From assembly GCA_947574135.1 (NCBI GenBank), contig CANPIM010000019.1, positions 1 to 54,177 on the forward strand: DNA of 54,177 nt, in the 5' to 3' direction. Under the pieces are notes generated by a model, which did not search any database, was not told the DNA's origin, and saw only the letters and a program-made list of their open reading frames with translations. The number at the start of each line of letters is the position of its first letter. The stretch's first letter is position 1. Positions 25,056 to 33,574 of this stretch are shown piece after piece. This DNA is from an uncultured Lachnospiraceae bacterium. Lineage in GTDB: Bacteria > Bacillota > Clostridia > Lachnospirales > Lachnospiraceae. Position numbers and translations under genes: made by a program.

Positions 25056-26411
25056 TTATGGCAAAGACGCCTTCCCGGCCTCCCGCACCTTCCGATAATA
25101 CCAGGGCACCAAAAACACCACAGACCCTGTCCAGGCAGCCACCTCCGCCCCGAAAATCCCCGTGGTATATCCGGTCACGCCCACCACCAGCGACACTCCC
25201 ACCCGCAGGCCAAACTCGATAAGACCGGCCACCATGGCCAGCATGGTATGCCCCATGCCCTGGAGCGCTGCCAGGTACACATGGAGAATATACAAAATGG
25301 GCAGACAGACACTCATAACATAGAGATAAAGGCAGGCTGTGTCCGTGGCGGCCGCCGCAACCTCCGGCACGTCTGAGGAAATAAAAATTCCCGTGATCTC
25401 CCGGCCAAACAAAAGCATGACCGCAGCGATGACCACAGAGGTCCCCAGTGACAAATACACGGCGGCTCGCACACCTTTTTGAATTCGCCGGATCTTAGCG
25501 GCCCCATAGTTCTGCCCCACATAGGTGGTAACCGCATACCCATAGGAAACGGCCGCCGTCTCCAAAAGACCATAGAGCTTGTTGGTGGCCGTAAAGCCTG
25601 CGATAAAGCTCATGCCAAAGCCGTTGACAATGGTCTGGAGCACCATGCCGCCCAGGGAAATCATAATATTCTTGGCAGCCACCGGGGTTCCCATGCCCAT
25701 AAGATTTCTCTGCAGCACAGGCTCTCCTCGCAGCTGCTCTCCGCCAAAATGCAGCTCCGGCGTGCGGTAAATCTTCCGGGCACACAAAAATCCGGAAAAG
25801 CACTGGGAAAACACCGTGGCTCCTGCCGCCCCTGCAATGCCCCAGCCAAACACAAATACCACGATCCAGTCCAGCACCATATTGGTGAGAGCAGCTGTCA
25901 CCATAGCCTGCAGCGGCGTCCTGCTGTCCCCCACAGCCCGCAGGACGGAGGAACAGTAGTTGAAAAACATTACCGCCGGAAAGCCTGCCAGCAGAATGCG
26001 CATATAGAGAATGGCCAGTCCCCTAAGCTCCTCCGGAACCCGCAAAAGCAGGAGTAAGAGGGGCAGGCTCAGCTGTCCCAGACCTGTCACGCCCAGTGCA
26101 ATCCAAAGGGAAAGCTTGGCGGATATTCCGGCCACCTTCTTCATTCCCTCCAGATCTTTTTCTCCGTATTTCTGCGAAACCAGCACCGCAAAGCCCTGGG
26201 TAAAGCCCTGGGCAATGCCCAGAAACATCCAGTTCAGCCAGTCCACACTTCCCAGAGCTGCCAGGGCATCCATTCCCACGCCCTGTCCCACAATGGCTGT
26301 GTCCACCACCGTGTAGAGCTGCTGGAAAACATTTCCAAACATAAGGGGCAGGGCAAAGAAAAACAGAAGCCCCAAAGGCTTCCCCCTTGTCATATCTTGA
26401 TTTTGTGTCAT
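25056..26411 (-). CDS. MATE family efflux transporter
   Basis: A 451-residue inner-membrane protein with about 12 hydrophobic helices in two related halves. The N-terminus (LGLLFFFALPLMFGNVFQQLYTVVD) is the typical MatE start and is repeated in degenerate form in the second half (NIMISLGGMVLQTIVNG). Members export cationic drugs or toxins in exchange for Na+ or H+; the substrate cannot be predicted. The start is ATG at 26411 with TTGGAGG upstream. It is 167 nt downstream of the YihY gene, the gap being filled by 32-bp tandem repeats. Confidence 0.93.
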   Translation of the reverse strand: MTQNQDMTRGKPLGLLFFFALPLMFGNVFQQLYTVVDTAIVGQGVGMDALAALGSVDWLNWMFLGIAQGFTQGFAVLVSQKYGEKDLEGMKKVAGISAKLSLWIALGVTGLGQLSLPLLLLLLRVPEELRGLAILYMRILLAGFPAVMFFNYCSSVLRAVGDSRTPLQAMVTAALTNMVLDWIVVFVFGWGIAGAAGATVFSQCFSGFLCARKIYRTPELHFGGEQLRGEPVLQRNLMGMGTPVAAKNIMISLGGMVLQTIVNGFGMSFIAGFTATNKLYGLLETAAVSYGYAVTTYVGQNYGAAKIRRIQKGVRAAVYLSLGTSVVIAAVMLLFGREITGIFISSDVPEVAAAATDTACLYLYVMSVCLPILYILHVYLAALQGMGHTMLAMVAGLIEFGLRVGVSLVVGVTGYTTGIFGAEVAAWTGSVVFLVPWYYRKVREAGKASLP

Positions 26412-26453
26412 ACAGAAACCTCCAAAGCCGCTGCTTTTATCCTGACTCTGTAT

Positions 26454-26567
26454 CTTATCCTGTCTGTATCCTGTTTTGCTTTTGTCTTATCCTGTCTGTA
26501 TCCTTTTCTGCTTTTGTCTTATCCTGTCTGTATCCTGTTCTGCTCTTGCCTTATCCTGCCCGTATCT
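26454..26567. repeat. Tandem repeat, 32-bp unit, about 3.5 copies
   Basis: Units start at 26454, 26486 and 26518, each opening CTTATCCTGTCTGTATCC, with a partial fourth unit at 26550-26567. Units differ at only a few positions and there are no unique spacers, so this is not CRISPR. It lies in the leader of the MATE gene on the minus strand. Copy-number change could alter spacing or expression; 32 is not a multiple of three and no protein is encoded. Confidence 0.85.
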
Positions 26568-26578
26568 GTTGGGAACTC

Positions 26579-27439
26579 TTACTTTCCCTCTCCCTGCTTC
26601 ACGATCTTCCGGTACTCCCGCAGCTGATAGAACTGATCCTCAAAGTAGGCATTCATCTCTGCTCCAATAAGCATAATATACATGCAGAAATACAGCCACA
26701 GCATGACCAGAATAATAGTGGTCAGGCTGCCGTACATATTAGAGAAGCCATCGGACATGTCAATATAGAGCGAAAAACCGGTGGAAAATAAATACCAGCC
26801 AATGGCCGTAAAGGCTGCCCCCGGCACCTGGCTTAGAAGGGTAGCCTTCCGGTTGGGCACAAAGCGGTAGAGAACCACGAAAAAGCAGGTAAAGCCCCCC
26901 AGGGTAATAAAGTTTTTCAGCCCGATAATGGCCCCTGTCACCACTCCCAGAATGGGGATATACCGCAAAATCAAATGGTGAATGCTGTTTCCAAATACCA
27001 GAAGCACCAGAGACACAATAATGGCCACCACAAACAGCAGGGTATACACCGTGGCCCGAAGGCGCAGCACCAGATAATTCCGGTGCTCCTCCACATCGTA
27101 TATCACATTCATTCCCCGCATCAGAGACAGAAATGCCTTTCCCGCCGACCAGGCCGCCACAACAGCGGAGAGGGAAATGGCCAGAGCCCCCCGCTCATAC
27201 ACCTCATCCACGATTCCCAGGACAAACCGATCCAGGGTATCCGGCAGAATGGTCTGGGCCACCACATACAGATCCTCCTTGGTCAATGCCGTATATTGCA
27301 GCAGGGTCAATAAAAGAAGCACAAAGGGAATAAAGGAGAGCATGGTAAAATAAGCGGCCTGAGCCGCATAGGCACTCACATGATCCCGGTTCATTTCCTT
27401 TAAAAAGCCCCGTATATACTTTATCAGCGTAGAGAGCAT
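26579..27439 (-). CDS. YihY/virulence factor BrkB family membrane protein
   Basis: A 286-residue protein with six predicted membrane helices and the family stretches AAQAAYFTMLSFIPFVLLLL, AWSAGKAFLSLMRGMN and the C-terminal LWLYFCMYIMLIGAEMNAY. This family was once misnamed ribonuclease BN; its role is unknown, with export or envelope functions proposed. The start is ATG at 27439 behind GGGAGG. It is followed by the MATE gene; cotranscription is possible. Confidence 0.92.
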   Translation of the reverse strand: MLSTLIKYIRGFLKEMNRDHVSAYAAQAAYFTMLSFIPFVLLLLTLLQYTALTKEDLYVVAQTILPDTLDRFVLGIVDEVYERGALAISLSAVVAAWSAGKAFLSLMRGMNVIYDVEEHRNYLVLRLRATVYTLLFVVAIIVSLVLLVFGNSIHHLILRYIPILGVVTGAIIGLKNFITLGGFTCFFVVLYRFVPNRKATLLSQVPGAAFTAIGWYLFSTGFSLYIDMSDGFSNMYGSLTTIILVMLWLYFCMYIMLIGAEMNAYFEDQFYQLREYRKIVKQGEGK

Positions 27440-27500
27440 TTCATCCTCCCACTTCTCACCCTCCCATGGGCCCTGTCAGGCTCTCCATGGTATATAAAGA

Positions 27501-28970
27501 TTAGTATAACGCAGAAACGCCTGTCAAATCAACCCCTGTATAAAAAAACTTCAGAATCTCCTCAAAGCTCTTTCCCTCCCTGGCCATCTGGTTGGCTCCG
27601 TTTTGGCTCATGCCCACTCCGTGGCCCAGGCCGCCTCCCTTTATGGTAAAGCCCAAAAGCTTCTCGTCCTCATACTCGGGATGAATGGCAAAGTAACCGC
27701 TGGGAAGCAGGGCTCCCCCCTTACTCTCGCTACCGTCCCCAAGGTGAATGGTTTCCCCGTTCACATTGAGAAGGGCCCGGATATTATATTCTGTCATAAT
27801 CTGCACGGTCCGCCGGCTTCCCTTTACCTGAATCTTCTGCAAAACCCCGCCGGCTCCCCGCTCCAGCACCGTGATCTCCTCAATGGTTCCCACGCTGGTC
27901 ACCGGGGCACTGACAAATTTTCCTGCCCGGATATTTAAAATGGCCTCCGGATTTGCCTTGTAGCGGGTCATAAGCTCTGCGTTCAGATGCTCTGACAGAG
28001 TGTCCACATCAATATAGGTCTGCCAGCGGTACCAGCGAATCCCGCTGTCATAGCAGGTGTCATCCGCCGCATCCAGAAACGCCTCAAAGGCCTCCTCTGT
28101 GGACAAGTCCAGGCTCTCTCCGGAAGAATTTACATTTTTTTCCAGAAGATAAGGAGTCTGGGAAGAATCTCCCTCCCACCACACATTTTCATTGCTGGTA
28201 TGTCCCCAGGAGGTGGAAAAATAATAGGCATGAATAATCTGCCCCTCATAGGTCATTACCTGCCCTTCTGTCTCTGCCACCGCCTGGTTGGATCGATCCG
28301 CCGCATCCAGATTTTGATATACCTGGTAGCTGACGCTGTCATCCACATGGGCCAGATAATCCGGGTATGCATAGGTAGCCATCTGCATACAGGCATAGGT
28401 CCTGGCACAGACGGCCTGGGCCTTTAAGGCCTCCAGCTCATAGGAGGCCGGCATTTCACTGGGAACCACATATTTCAGATAACATTCCAGGGGCAGCTCA
28501 TTCACAAGCACAAAGCCCTCCCCGGTTCCGTAAATTTCCAGGCTCCCCTCCAGGGCCGGGTTTCCGCAGGCTCTCTCCAGGGAAGCCACCGTAAGCCTGC
28601 TCTCCCCGGCTTCCAGCCTTATGGGAAAATCCTCCTCCCCCAAAGCCTCCTCATTAACATAATATGTATCTCCCTCCCTTTGGAAGCGAAAGGTTTTCTC
28701 ACCATCCAGAATTTCCACGGCCTCATGAAAAATCCCCTCATACTGGTTGGTCTTTAAAAGCACCCGGATATTTCCGTTAAATTCCGGCACCGGTATGGGC
28801 TTTGGCTCCACCTGAGCCTGAGGCGGCTCCCCCGGCTGCGCCTCCTGCCCCTGCTCTTCCTGAGGCTCTTCTCTTTTGCCGGCTCTGTCATTTCCCACAA
28901 GCAGAAGGATGCCCAGCAAAACTATGCCCCCTAGCAGCCAGATAAGCTTCTGCCTCATCTCCTGATTCAT
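27501..28970 (-). CDS. SpoIID/LytB domain protein, membrane-anchored
   Basis: A 489-residue protein with an N-terminal anchor (about residues 8-24), a Glu/Gln/Pro-rich linker, and a SpoIID domain. The domain hallmark LEALKAQAVCARTYA follows SEMPAS, and the C-terminal GGGLGHGVGMSQNGA is conserved. SpoIID is a lytic transglycosylase that degrades peptidoglycan during engulfment in sporulation; LytB relatives modify amidases. The sequence cannot decide which role applies, but the anchor and C-terminal SpoIID domain fit a spore engulfment-type hydrolase. The start ATG 28970 has AAAGGAAG upstream; the frame stays open further but runs through a terminator and an RNA gene. Confidence 0.9.
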   Translation of the reverse strand: MNQEMRQKLIWLLGGIVLLGILLLVGNDRAGKREEPQEEQGQEAQPGEPPQAQVEPKPIPVPEFNGNIRVLLKTNQYEGIFHEAVEILDGEKTFRFQREGDTYYVNEEALGEEDFPIRLEAGESRLTVASLERACGNPALEGSLEIYGTGEGFVLVNELPLECYLKYVVPSEMPASYELEALKAQAVCARTYACMQMATYAYPDYLAHVDDSVSYQVYQNLDAADRSNQAVAETEGQVMTYEGQIIHAYYFSTSWGHTSNENVWWEGDSSQTPYLLEKNVNSSGESLDLSTEEAFEAFLDAADDTCYDSGIRWYRWQTYIDVDTLSEHLNAELMTRYKANPEAILNIRAGKFVSAPVTSVGTIEEITVLERGAGGVLQKIQVKGSRRTVQIMTEYNIRALLNVNGETIHLGDGSESKGGALLPSGYFAIHPEYEDEKLLGFTIKGGGLGHGVGMSQNGANQMAREGKSFEEILKFFYTGVDLTGVSALY

Positions 28971-29000
28971 ATCCGCTTCCTTTCCCATCCCATGATCATT

Positions 29001-29030
29001 AAAAAAGCATCTGCGAACAGATGCTTTTTT
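29001..29030 (-). terminator. Perfect terminator after the 6S-like RNA gene
   Basis: Arms AAAAAAGCATCTG (29001-29013) and CAGATGCTTTTTT (29018-29030) around loop CGAA form a perfect 13-bp hairpin with T-runs on both strands. On the minus strand it ends the RNA transcript starting near 29232. Confidence 0.9.
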
Positions 29031-29232
29031 TCTTTTGTAAACCCAAAATGCCGTTTCCGTTATTTTGACGCCTAGCCTGGAGCTAGGTGGGTAACCGCAA
29101 CAGACCTTACTGCCTTCCACTGCAAACGGAGGCCTGGCATCCAGCCTGCGATATAGGAATCCCATAAACGTAAATGTAGGTTCAAAATAAACGGAGTTAT
29201 CGAACATCCCAGGAATCTACAACTTTTCTATA
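29031..29232 (-). ncRNA. ssrS: 6S RNA (probable)
   Basis: A non-coding unit of about 200-230 nt with its own consensus promoter and strong terminator. The transcript can close with CCGTTTATTTTGA pairing TCAAAATAACGG (one bulge). It has a hairpin CCTAGC-TCCA-GGCTAGG on the 3' side of a central unpaired region, and an apical hairpin GCCTCC/GGAAGGC. This rod-with-central-bubble layout, and the conserved-looking TTGCGGTTACCCACCTA stretch, match clostridial 6S RNA, which binds the sigma-A holoenzyme. The identification rests on structure and recollection of family sequences rather than a covariance search. Confidence 0.7.
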
Positions 29233-29238
29233 GGCATT

Positions 29239-29267
29239 ATTATAACCCATATGAATTGATTTTTCAA
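29239..29267 (-). promoter_or_regulatory. Promoter of the 6S-like RNA
   Basis: TTGAAA (29262-29267) and TATAAT (29239-29244) with a 17-nt spacer on the minus strand. The predicted first base is near 29231. No terminator was recognised between this and the end of the DUF2812 gene at 29359. Confidence 0.8.
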
Positions 29268-29358
29268 TACGGAATTATGGATTCTCTGCTGACAAATTTT
29301 ACAGGTTTTTCGAAGCTCTGCCCTCGTTGCTTTTTACGGCAGGCGATCTACGGCTTCT

Positions 29359-30780
29359 CTACTTTCCCAGCTGCTCCAAAATTGCCCCGGCTATCTCCAG
29401 CTGCTCCTCCTTTGGCTCCCATCCAAAGCGAATCTCCACCAGATGGTCCGCATAATAAACCAAATACTGCTGCAGCCCTTCCTCCCCCAGATACAGCCGA
29501 TATGCCTTGTCCGCTTTCCAGATTTTCGGATCCACAGCCTCCAAATGCCTCCAAAACTCCACGCTTTCCTCTTTCTTCTCCCCAGGCTCCAAAATCGGCT
29601 CATGGAGCTCATAGCTCTTTATAATTTCTTTTTGGCAAAAATCATACAGGAACGGAAGGCGGACAAAGGTAATCCGGTAATAAAGCTCCACACCATCCCG
29701 CCGGTACCCCTGGGGATGCTGGCCGGCCTCCAGCTGGGAACACAAAAAGGAGCTTCTCTCTGTATGCTGATAGATATAGTCCTCATATTCTTCCCGGGTC
29801 AGATCCTCTATCGTGAGAGGCAGATATTCGTGGAAGGCCAAAAAGGTCTCCCCATTGTATTCATAGGTGTTTGCAAACCTTCCGGTAAACTGCCAGTCTA
29901 TATCCATAGAAAGCACAATTCTGACAAAAACTGCCTGCATCAAAAAGGCGATTACCAGACAAAAAATGATGGTAAGCGTCCGGTTCAACCCTGAGGACAC
30001 CTTTTTTCTTTTCAGGATATTTATGACTGCATTTACCAGAAATATAAGAATCCCTGCATATCCAATGCCAAAAGCCGCAAAAAGCTCCAGCCCATCCCGG
30101 AGCATTGACAAAAGCCACAGGAATCCTCCGCCCAGGACCAGAAAGAAAATCCCCCTATCAAAGCAGCGATGGCTGTGAATCGGAAGAAAGGTGCCTGTCT
30201 CCCGGGCCCGCCGCACCGCCCGTCTATGCCAAATGGTATATTCTCCCAGGCTCTTTACACACAGGACCGCACACAGGATCAAACACATCCCGGAAAATAG
30301 GGAGGAGCTGTTGGACAAAAGCTCTATGGGATCTCTCCGCAGGCTTTCTGAAATGAGAAATATTTGAAAAACACAGCACAGCAGCAGAAGGATATAAGCG
30401 GGAAACAAACTTTTCTTCATGGTTTTGTGAATATTCTCAAGCTGCAGCAGGGCATCCGTCTCAATGGGACAGGGATTCTCTTCCTCATTGTAAAAGATCT
30501 GCATCTGGGCATTGGAGGCCGCAAGCTTCCAGCCGTCCTGCCGGCAAAAATCCCACAAGGTTTTCTGGGCCTCTGAGGGTCCCGGATCAAACAGGGAGGC
30601 ATGGGGATAATAGGTGACGCAGAAGGTCCACCTGGCGGGCTCTATCCTTTGGTATCTCCAGCCCCAGGGGCTAAGCTTCTCAAGGAGCCAGCCCTTTGCC
30701 GCCATTTTCTCCAAATGCCCCTCTATATCCGTAAAATCATAGAAATTAAACAGCTCATAGCGATGCTTTTTCCCCCTCAT
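29359..30780 (-). CDS. DUF2812 membrane protein
   Basis: A 473-residue protein with an N-terminal DUF2812 domain (RYELFNFYDFTDIEGHLE, then MAAKGWLLEKL, about residues 8-110). About five membrane helices follow, and the soluble tail resembles a second DUF2812-like module with no catalytic motifs. DUF2812 genes nearly always follow a padR gene; the pair is thought to sense or answer envelope or drug stress, but the function is unknown. The start ATG 30780 overlaps the padR stop by 4 nt and has GGGAGGG upstream, so the two are translated together. Confidence 0.88.
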   Translation of the reverse strand: MRGKKHRYELFNFYDFTDIEGHLEKMAAKGWLLEKLSPWGWRYQRIEPARWTFCVTYYPHASLFDPGPSEAQKTLWDFCRQDGWKLAASNAQMQIFYNEEENPCPIETDALLQLENIHKTMKKSLFPAYILLLLCCVFQIFLISESLRRDPIELLSNSSSLFSGMCLILCAVLCVKSLGEYTIWHRRAVRRARETGTFLPIHSHRCFDRGIFFLVLGGGFLWLLSMLRDGLELFAAFGIGYAGILIFLVNAVINILKRKKVSSGLNRTLTIIFCLVIAFLMQAVFVRIVLSMDIDWQFTGRFANTYEYNGETFLAFHEYLPLTIEDLTREEYEDYIYQHTERSSFLCSQLEAGQHPQGYRRDGVELYYRITFVRLPFLYDFCQKEIIKSYELHEPILEPGEKKEESVEFWRHLEAVDPKIWKADKAYRLYLGEEGLQQYLVYYADHLVEIRFGWEPKEEQLEIAGAILEQLGK

Positions 30781-31100
30781 GTCCTTCCCTCCCCCTGAAA
30801 AATCCGGCGATAATCCTCCGCCTGGCAAAGCAGACGGCCATATTCCGTCTCCAAAAGCTCCTTCCCCTTATCTGTGAGAAGATAGCTTCTCCTGCGTCCC
30901 TGGACCTTGGTCTCCCGAATCATTTCTGCAGAGAGAAACTGATCCAGCAGATTATAGAGAGTGCCGGCTCCTACACAGACCCGCTCACCGGTTATAGCCC
31001 GGACCTTCTCCATAATATCCATGCCGCAGCACTCCTCATGAAGGCAGAGCAGTACATAATACATCTGCTCTGTCAATGTCTGAAACCTTGCCCTGGGCAT
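30777..31100 (-). CDS. PadR family transcriptional regulator
   Basis: A 107-residue PadR of the short subfamily, with a winged helix (LTEQMYYVLLCL ... GTLYNLLDQFLSAEMI) and a short C-terminal dimerisation helix. The GAGTLYNLL stretch is the recognition helix. The start is ATG at 31100 with GAGGAGG upstream. It is followed by a DUF2812 gene in 4-nt overlap. A large inverted repeat brackets its -10 box, so it most likely represses its own operon until a ligand binds. Confidence 0.93.
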   Translation of the reverse strand: MPRARFQTLTEQMYYVLLCLHEECCGMDIMEKVRAITGERVCVGAGTLYNLLDQFLSAEMIRETKVQGRRRSYLLTDKGKELLETEYGRLLCQAEDYRRIFQGEGRT

Positions 31101-31115
31101 CCTGATCGCCTCCTC

Positions 31116-31171
31116 ATATCGAATATCGATAATTCTGCTTCCATTATATTATCGATATTCGATATTGTCAA
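31116..31171 (-). promoter_or_regulatory. padR promoter flanked by a 15-bp inverted-repeat operator
   Basis: TTGACA (31166-31171) and TATAAT (31143-31148) with a 17-nt spacer are fully consensus. The spacer (31151-31165) holds ATCGATATTCGATAT, whose exact inverted copy lies at 31116-31130, between the transcription start and the ribosome site. Each arm contains repeated ATATCGA half-sites. Two PadR dimers could block the promoter from both sides. Confidence 0.85.
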
Positions 31172-31220
31172 GTAAAACAAAGCAATCAGGAGCGCGCCTA
31201 TGACTCGCCTCCTGATTGCT
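31172..31220 (-). terminator. Terminator of the catabolic cluster
   Basis: AGCAATCAGGAG (31181-31192) pairs perfectly with CTCCTGATTGCT (31209-31220). On the minus strand TTGTTTTACTT follows. It lies 29 nt after the class V PLP enzyme gene and just before the padR promoter. Confidence 0.85.
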
Positions 31221-31248
31221 CTGGCTGAAAAGCAAGGAAAAGCCGCTC

Positions 31249-32376
31249 CTATGAGGTCTTTAGAAAACCGGAACAAATATCCAAAAATCCGTCTATCTGC
31301 TCTCTGGTATTGTAAAAAAACGTGGATACCCGGATTCCGTTCCGGTAATTTACCACAAATCCCCGGCTTCGCAAAAGACGGTACAATTCCTCCCCTCTTT
31401 TACAGGCAAAAAGGGTAATACCGCTTTTTTCCTTCTGGTTAGGCGTAAGCAGGCGGATGCCGGGAATCGTCCGGAGATTTTCCCGGAGATAGGCCGTTAG
31501 TCCCAGGGTTTGCCGGGAGATCTCTTCCTCCATGCCTTTGGTAAGCTCCATAGCCCTTACCGCCCCATAGACAGCAGAAAAATTCATGTTCCCCGTCTCA
31601 AAGCGCCGGGCTTCCTGCGCCGGCGCAAAGCGGTATCGGCTGTAGTCAAAGGGATCCTCCATCCCGGCCCATCCCATATAGGGAATCTTCAGCCTTGGAA
31701 GAATATCCTGATTGATGTAGGCAAAGGCCAGTCCGTCCGGCCCCATAAGCCACTTAAAAAATCCGCATCCCAAAATATCCACAGAAATCCGGCTCACATC
31801 CAGAGGAAGGGCTCCCAAGCCCTGGATGGCATCCACCACAAAGAAATAGCCCCGCTCCCGGCATAAGGCACTGAGTCCCTCTATATCCGTCACCGCTCCG
31901 TTGGCCGCAATGACCCAGCTCACACTGATAGCCCTGGTATGGGCATCGCAAAAGGCTTCAAAATCCTTCCGCCTAAAGCACCCCTCGGGACTTTTCACCA
32001 TGCGCACCTCAATTCCCCGGCTCTCCAGATTCATCCAGGGATAGGCGTTGGAGGGAAATTCCATATCCGTAATGAGAACATTGTCCCCCTTCTCAAGGGG
32101 CAAAGCGGCAGCAGCCAGGTTCATGGCCATGGAGGTATTCTGTAAAAACAGGATTTCCTCTTCCTTCCCATGGATTCTTTCTGCCACAAGATTCCTAAGC
32201 TTCCGGACCTCCTCCCAGTAAGCTCCAAAATCCGGCCCCTTCTCCTGCCGCCTGACATGAAAATCCATGACCGCCTGCCGAACCTCCTCCGGCAGCAGGG
32301 ACATGGCCGCCGTGTCCAGATAACAGACCCCACAGGCATTTTCCATTCTCTCTGCCAGCCTTTCCAGCTCCTTCAC
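31249..32376 (-). CDS. Class V aminotransferase-fold PLP enzyme
   Basis: A 375-residue fold-type I PLP enzyme of the class V group (cysteine desulfurase, isopenicillin-N epimerase-like, kynureninase relatives). The cofactor lysine is probably K208 in GCGFFKWLMGPDG, preceded by VDAIQGLGALPLDV with the PLP-binding aspartate. No catalytic cysteine loop typical of NifS/SufS was recognised, so desulfuration is not assumed. The start is GTG at 32376 with GGGGGAAGG upstream; ATG at 32346 is an alternative. It is the last gene of the cluster, 15 nt behind the M20 gene. Its substrate is unknown. Confidence 0.88.
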   Translation of the reverse strand: MKELERLAERMENACGVCYLDTAAMSLLPEEVRQAVMDFHVRRQEKGPDFGAYWEEVRKLRNLVAERIHGKEEEILFLQNTSMAMNLAAAALPLEKGDNVLITDMEFPSNAYPWMNLESRGIEVRMVKSPEGCFRRKDFEAFCDAHTRAISVSWVIAANGAVTDIEGLSALCRERGYFFVVDAIQGLGALPLDVSRISVDILGCGFFKWLMGPDGLAFAYINQDILPRLKIPYMGWAGMEDPFDYSRYRFAPAQEARRFETGNMNFSAVYGAVRAMELTKGMEEEISRQTLGLTAYLRENLRTIPGIRLLTPNQKEKSGITLFACKRGEELYRLLRSRGFVVNYRNGIRVSTFFYNTREQIDGFLDICSGFLKTS

Positions 32377-32391
32377 ATTCCTTCCCCCTTT

Positions 32392-33561
32392 TTATTCCAG
32401 ATTTAAAATAAAATCTCTGTACACACAGGCTGCCTGACAAAGCTCGTCCACAGAAATAAATTCCTCCTCCGTGTGGGCCTGCCGGATACTCCCGGGTCCA
32501 AAAATATAGACAGGCACATCCAACCGGGCAAGCTTGCTGGCGTCACAGCCGAAGGATACCCCGCCCAGGGTATCCCTAAGATGATTTTTCCGCAGGGCCT
32601 CCCCCATGGCCTCCTCTATCACCGGAGCTTTCCGGGACCGGTAAGAGGGATCCACAAGATAGGGCTCTTCAAAGAACACATGTTCTATCTCTTCCTCTGA
32701 AAGCCCCAGCCGGGCAATCCTTTTCACATCCTCGTAGGCCTCCCTCCAGGCCATTCCCGGAACCAGCCTCACGTCCACATGGATGGCACAGGCGTCCGGC
32801 ACTGCATTGACACAGCTTCCTCCCTGGATGAGAGAGACAGCCAGGGAAGCCCTTCCACAGAGCTCATCCGTCCTTCCCCCCATATACGGCACTCCCGTCT
32901 GCTCCAGGTTGGAAATCACTTTCGCCATGAGATAAATGGCGTTTTTCCCTGCCTCCGGACGGGAGGTGTGGGCCGTCACCCCAGTGGTGCGGATCACAAA
33001 GCGAATGCTCCCCTTGCATCCGGCCGCCAGGCAAAGCTCTGTGGGCTCTCCCACAACGGCCGCGTAAATCTTTGGGGCATCCGTGACAAAGGCGTCCACC
33101 CCCCGGTGCTTATGCTCCTCGTCACAGCAAAGAGCCATAAGGATTTCCCTGGGAAGCTCTCCCACAGCCTCCCTGGCAAGCTCTATGCCAAACAGCATGG
33201 CGCAGAGCTGCCCCTTGGCATCGCAGCTGCCCCTTCCGTAAATCCTTCCCTTCTCCACCCGGGCCCGAAAGGGCTGTGCCATATTCCCTGGCTCCACCAC
33301 ATCGCTGTGGGTCTGAAAGAGCAAACTCCCCTCCCCGGCCCTTTTGGGACCTGTGGACAGGATCAGATTGGGCCTGCCGGGAAGGACCTCCTGTCTCCTG
33401 ACCGAATACCCCAGCTCGATTCCCAGCCTCTCCACATGCTCCACATAAGGGCCCTCCCCATAAAAATCCGAGCCCTCCCAGGGATCGTCTCCCGGATTTA
33501 TACTGGGAATGGCAAGAAGGCCGGAGAGCATTTCTACCATCTTCTCTTCTATCCGCTCCAT
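32392..33561 (-). CDS. M20 family metallopeptidase/deacylase (ArgE/DapE/ACY1-like)
   Basis: A 389-residue zinc hydrolase. The metal ligands are visible in order: H in LLFQTHSDVVEPG, D in GRGSCDAKG, the EE pair in CCDEEHKHRG, and D/H later in the C-terminal half. The dimerisation lid lies between (GVTAHTSRPEAGKNAIY). Members cut dipeptides, N-acyl or N-carbamoyl amino acids. The start is ATG at 33561 behind AAGGAGGGG; a longer in-frame opening at 33708 would run into the neighbouring gene. It is 13 nt behind the metallo-beta-lactamase-fold gene, in the catabolic operon. Confidence 0.92.
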   Translation of the reverse strand: MERIEEKMVEMLSGLLAIPSINPGDDPWEGSDFYGEGPYVEHVERLGIELGYSVRRQEVLPGRPNLILSTGPKRAGEGSLLFQTHSDVVEPGNMAQPFRARVEKGRIYGRGSCDAKGQLCAMLFGIELAREAVGELPREILMALCCDEEHKHRGVDAFVTDAPKIYAAVVGEPTELCLAAGCKGSIRFVIRTTGVTAHTSRPEAGKNAIYLMAKVISNLEQTGVPYMGGRTDELCGRASLAVSLIQGGSCVNAVPDACAIHVDVRLVPGMAWREAYEDVKRIARLGLSEEEIEHVFFEEPYLVDPSYRSRKAPVIEEAMGEALRKNHLRDTLGGVSFGCDASKLARLDVPVYIFGPGSIRQAHTEEEFISVDELCQAACVYRDFILNLE

Positions 33562-33574
33562 AAGTTTCCCCTCC

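Noticed and set aside
26454-26567. Possible CRISPR array
   Set aside because: The units are directly adjacent without unique spacers and there are no cas genes in the window.
28971-29207. N-terminal extension of the SpoIID protein
   Set aside because: The extension runs through a perfect terminator and the 6S-like RNA; a good ribosome site precedes ATG 28970.
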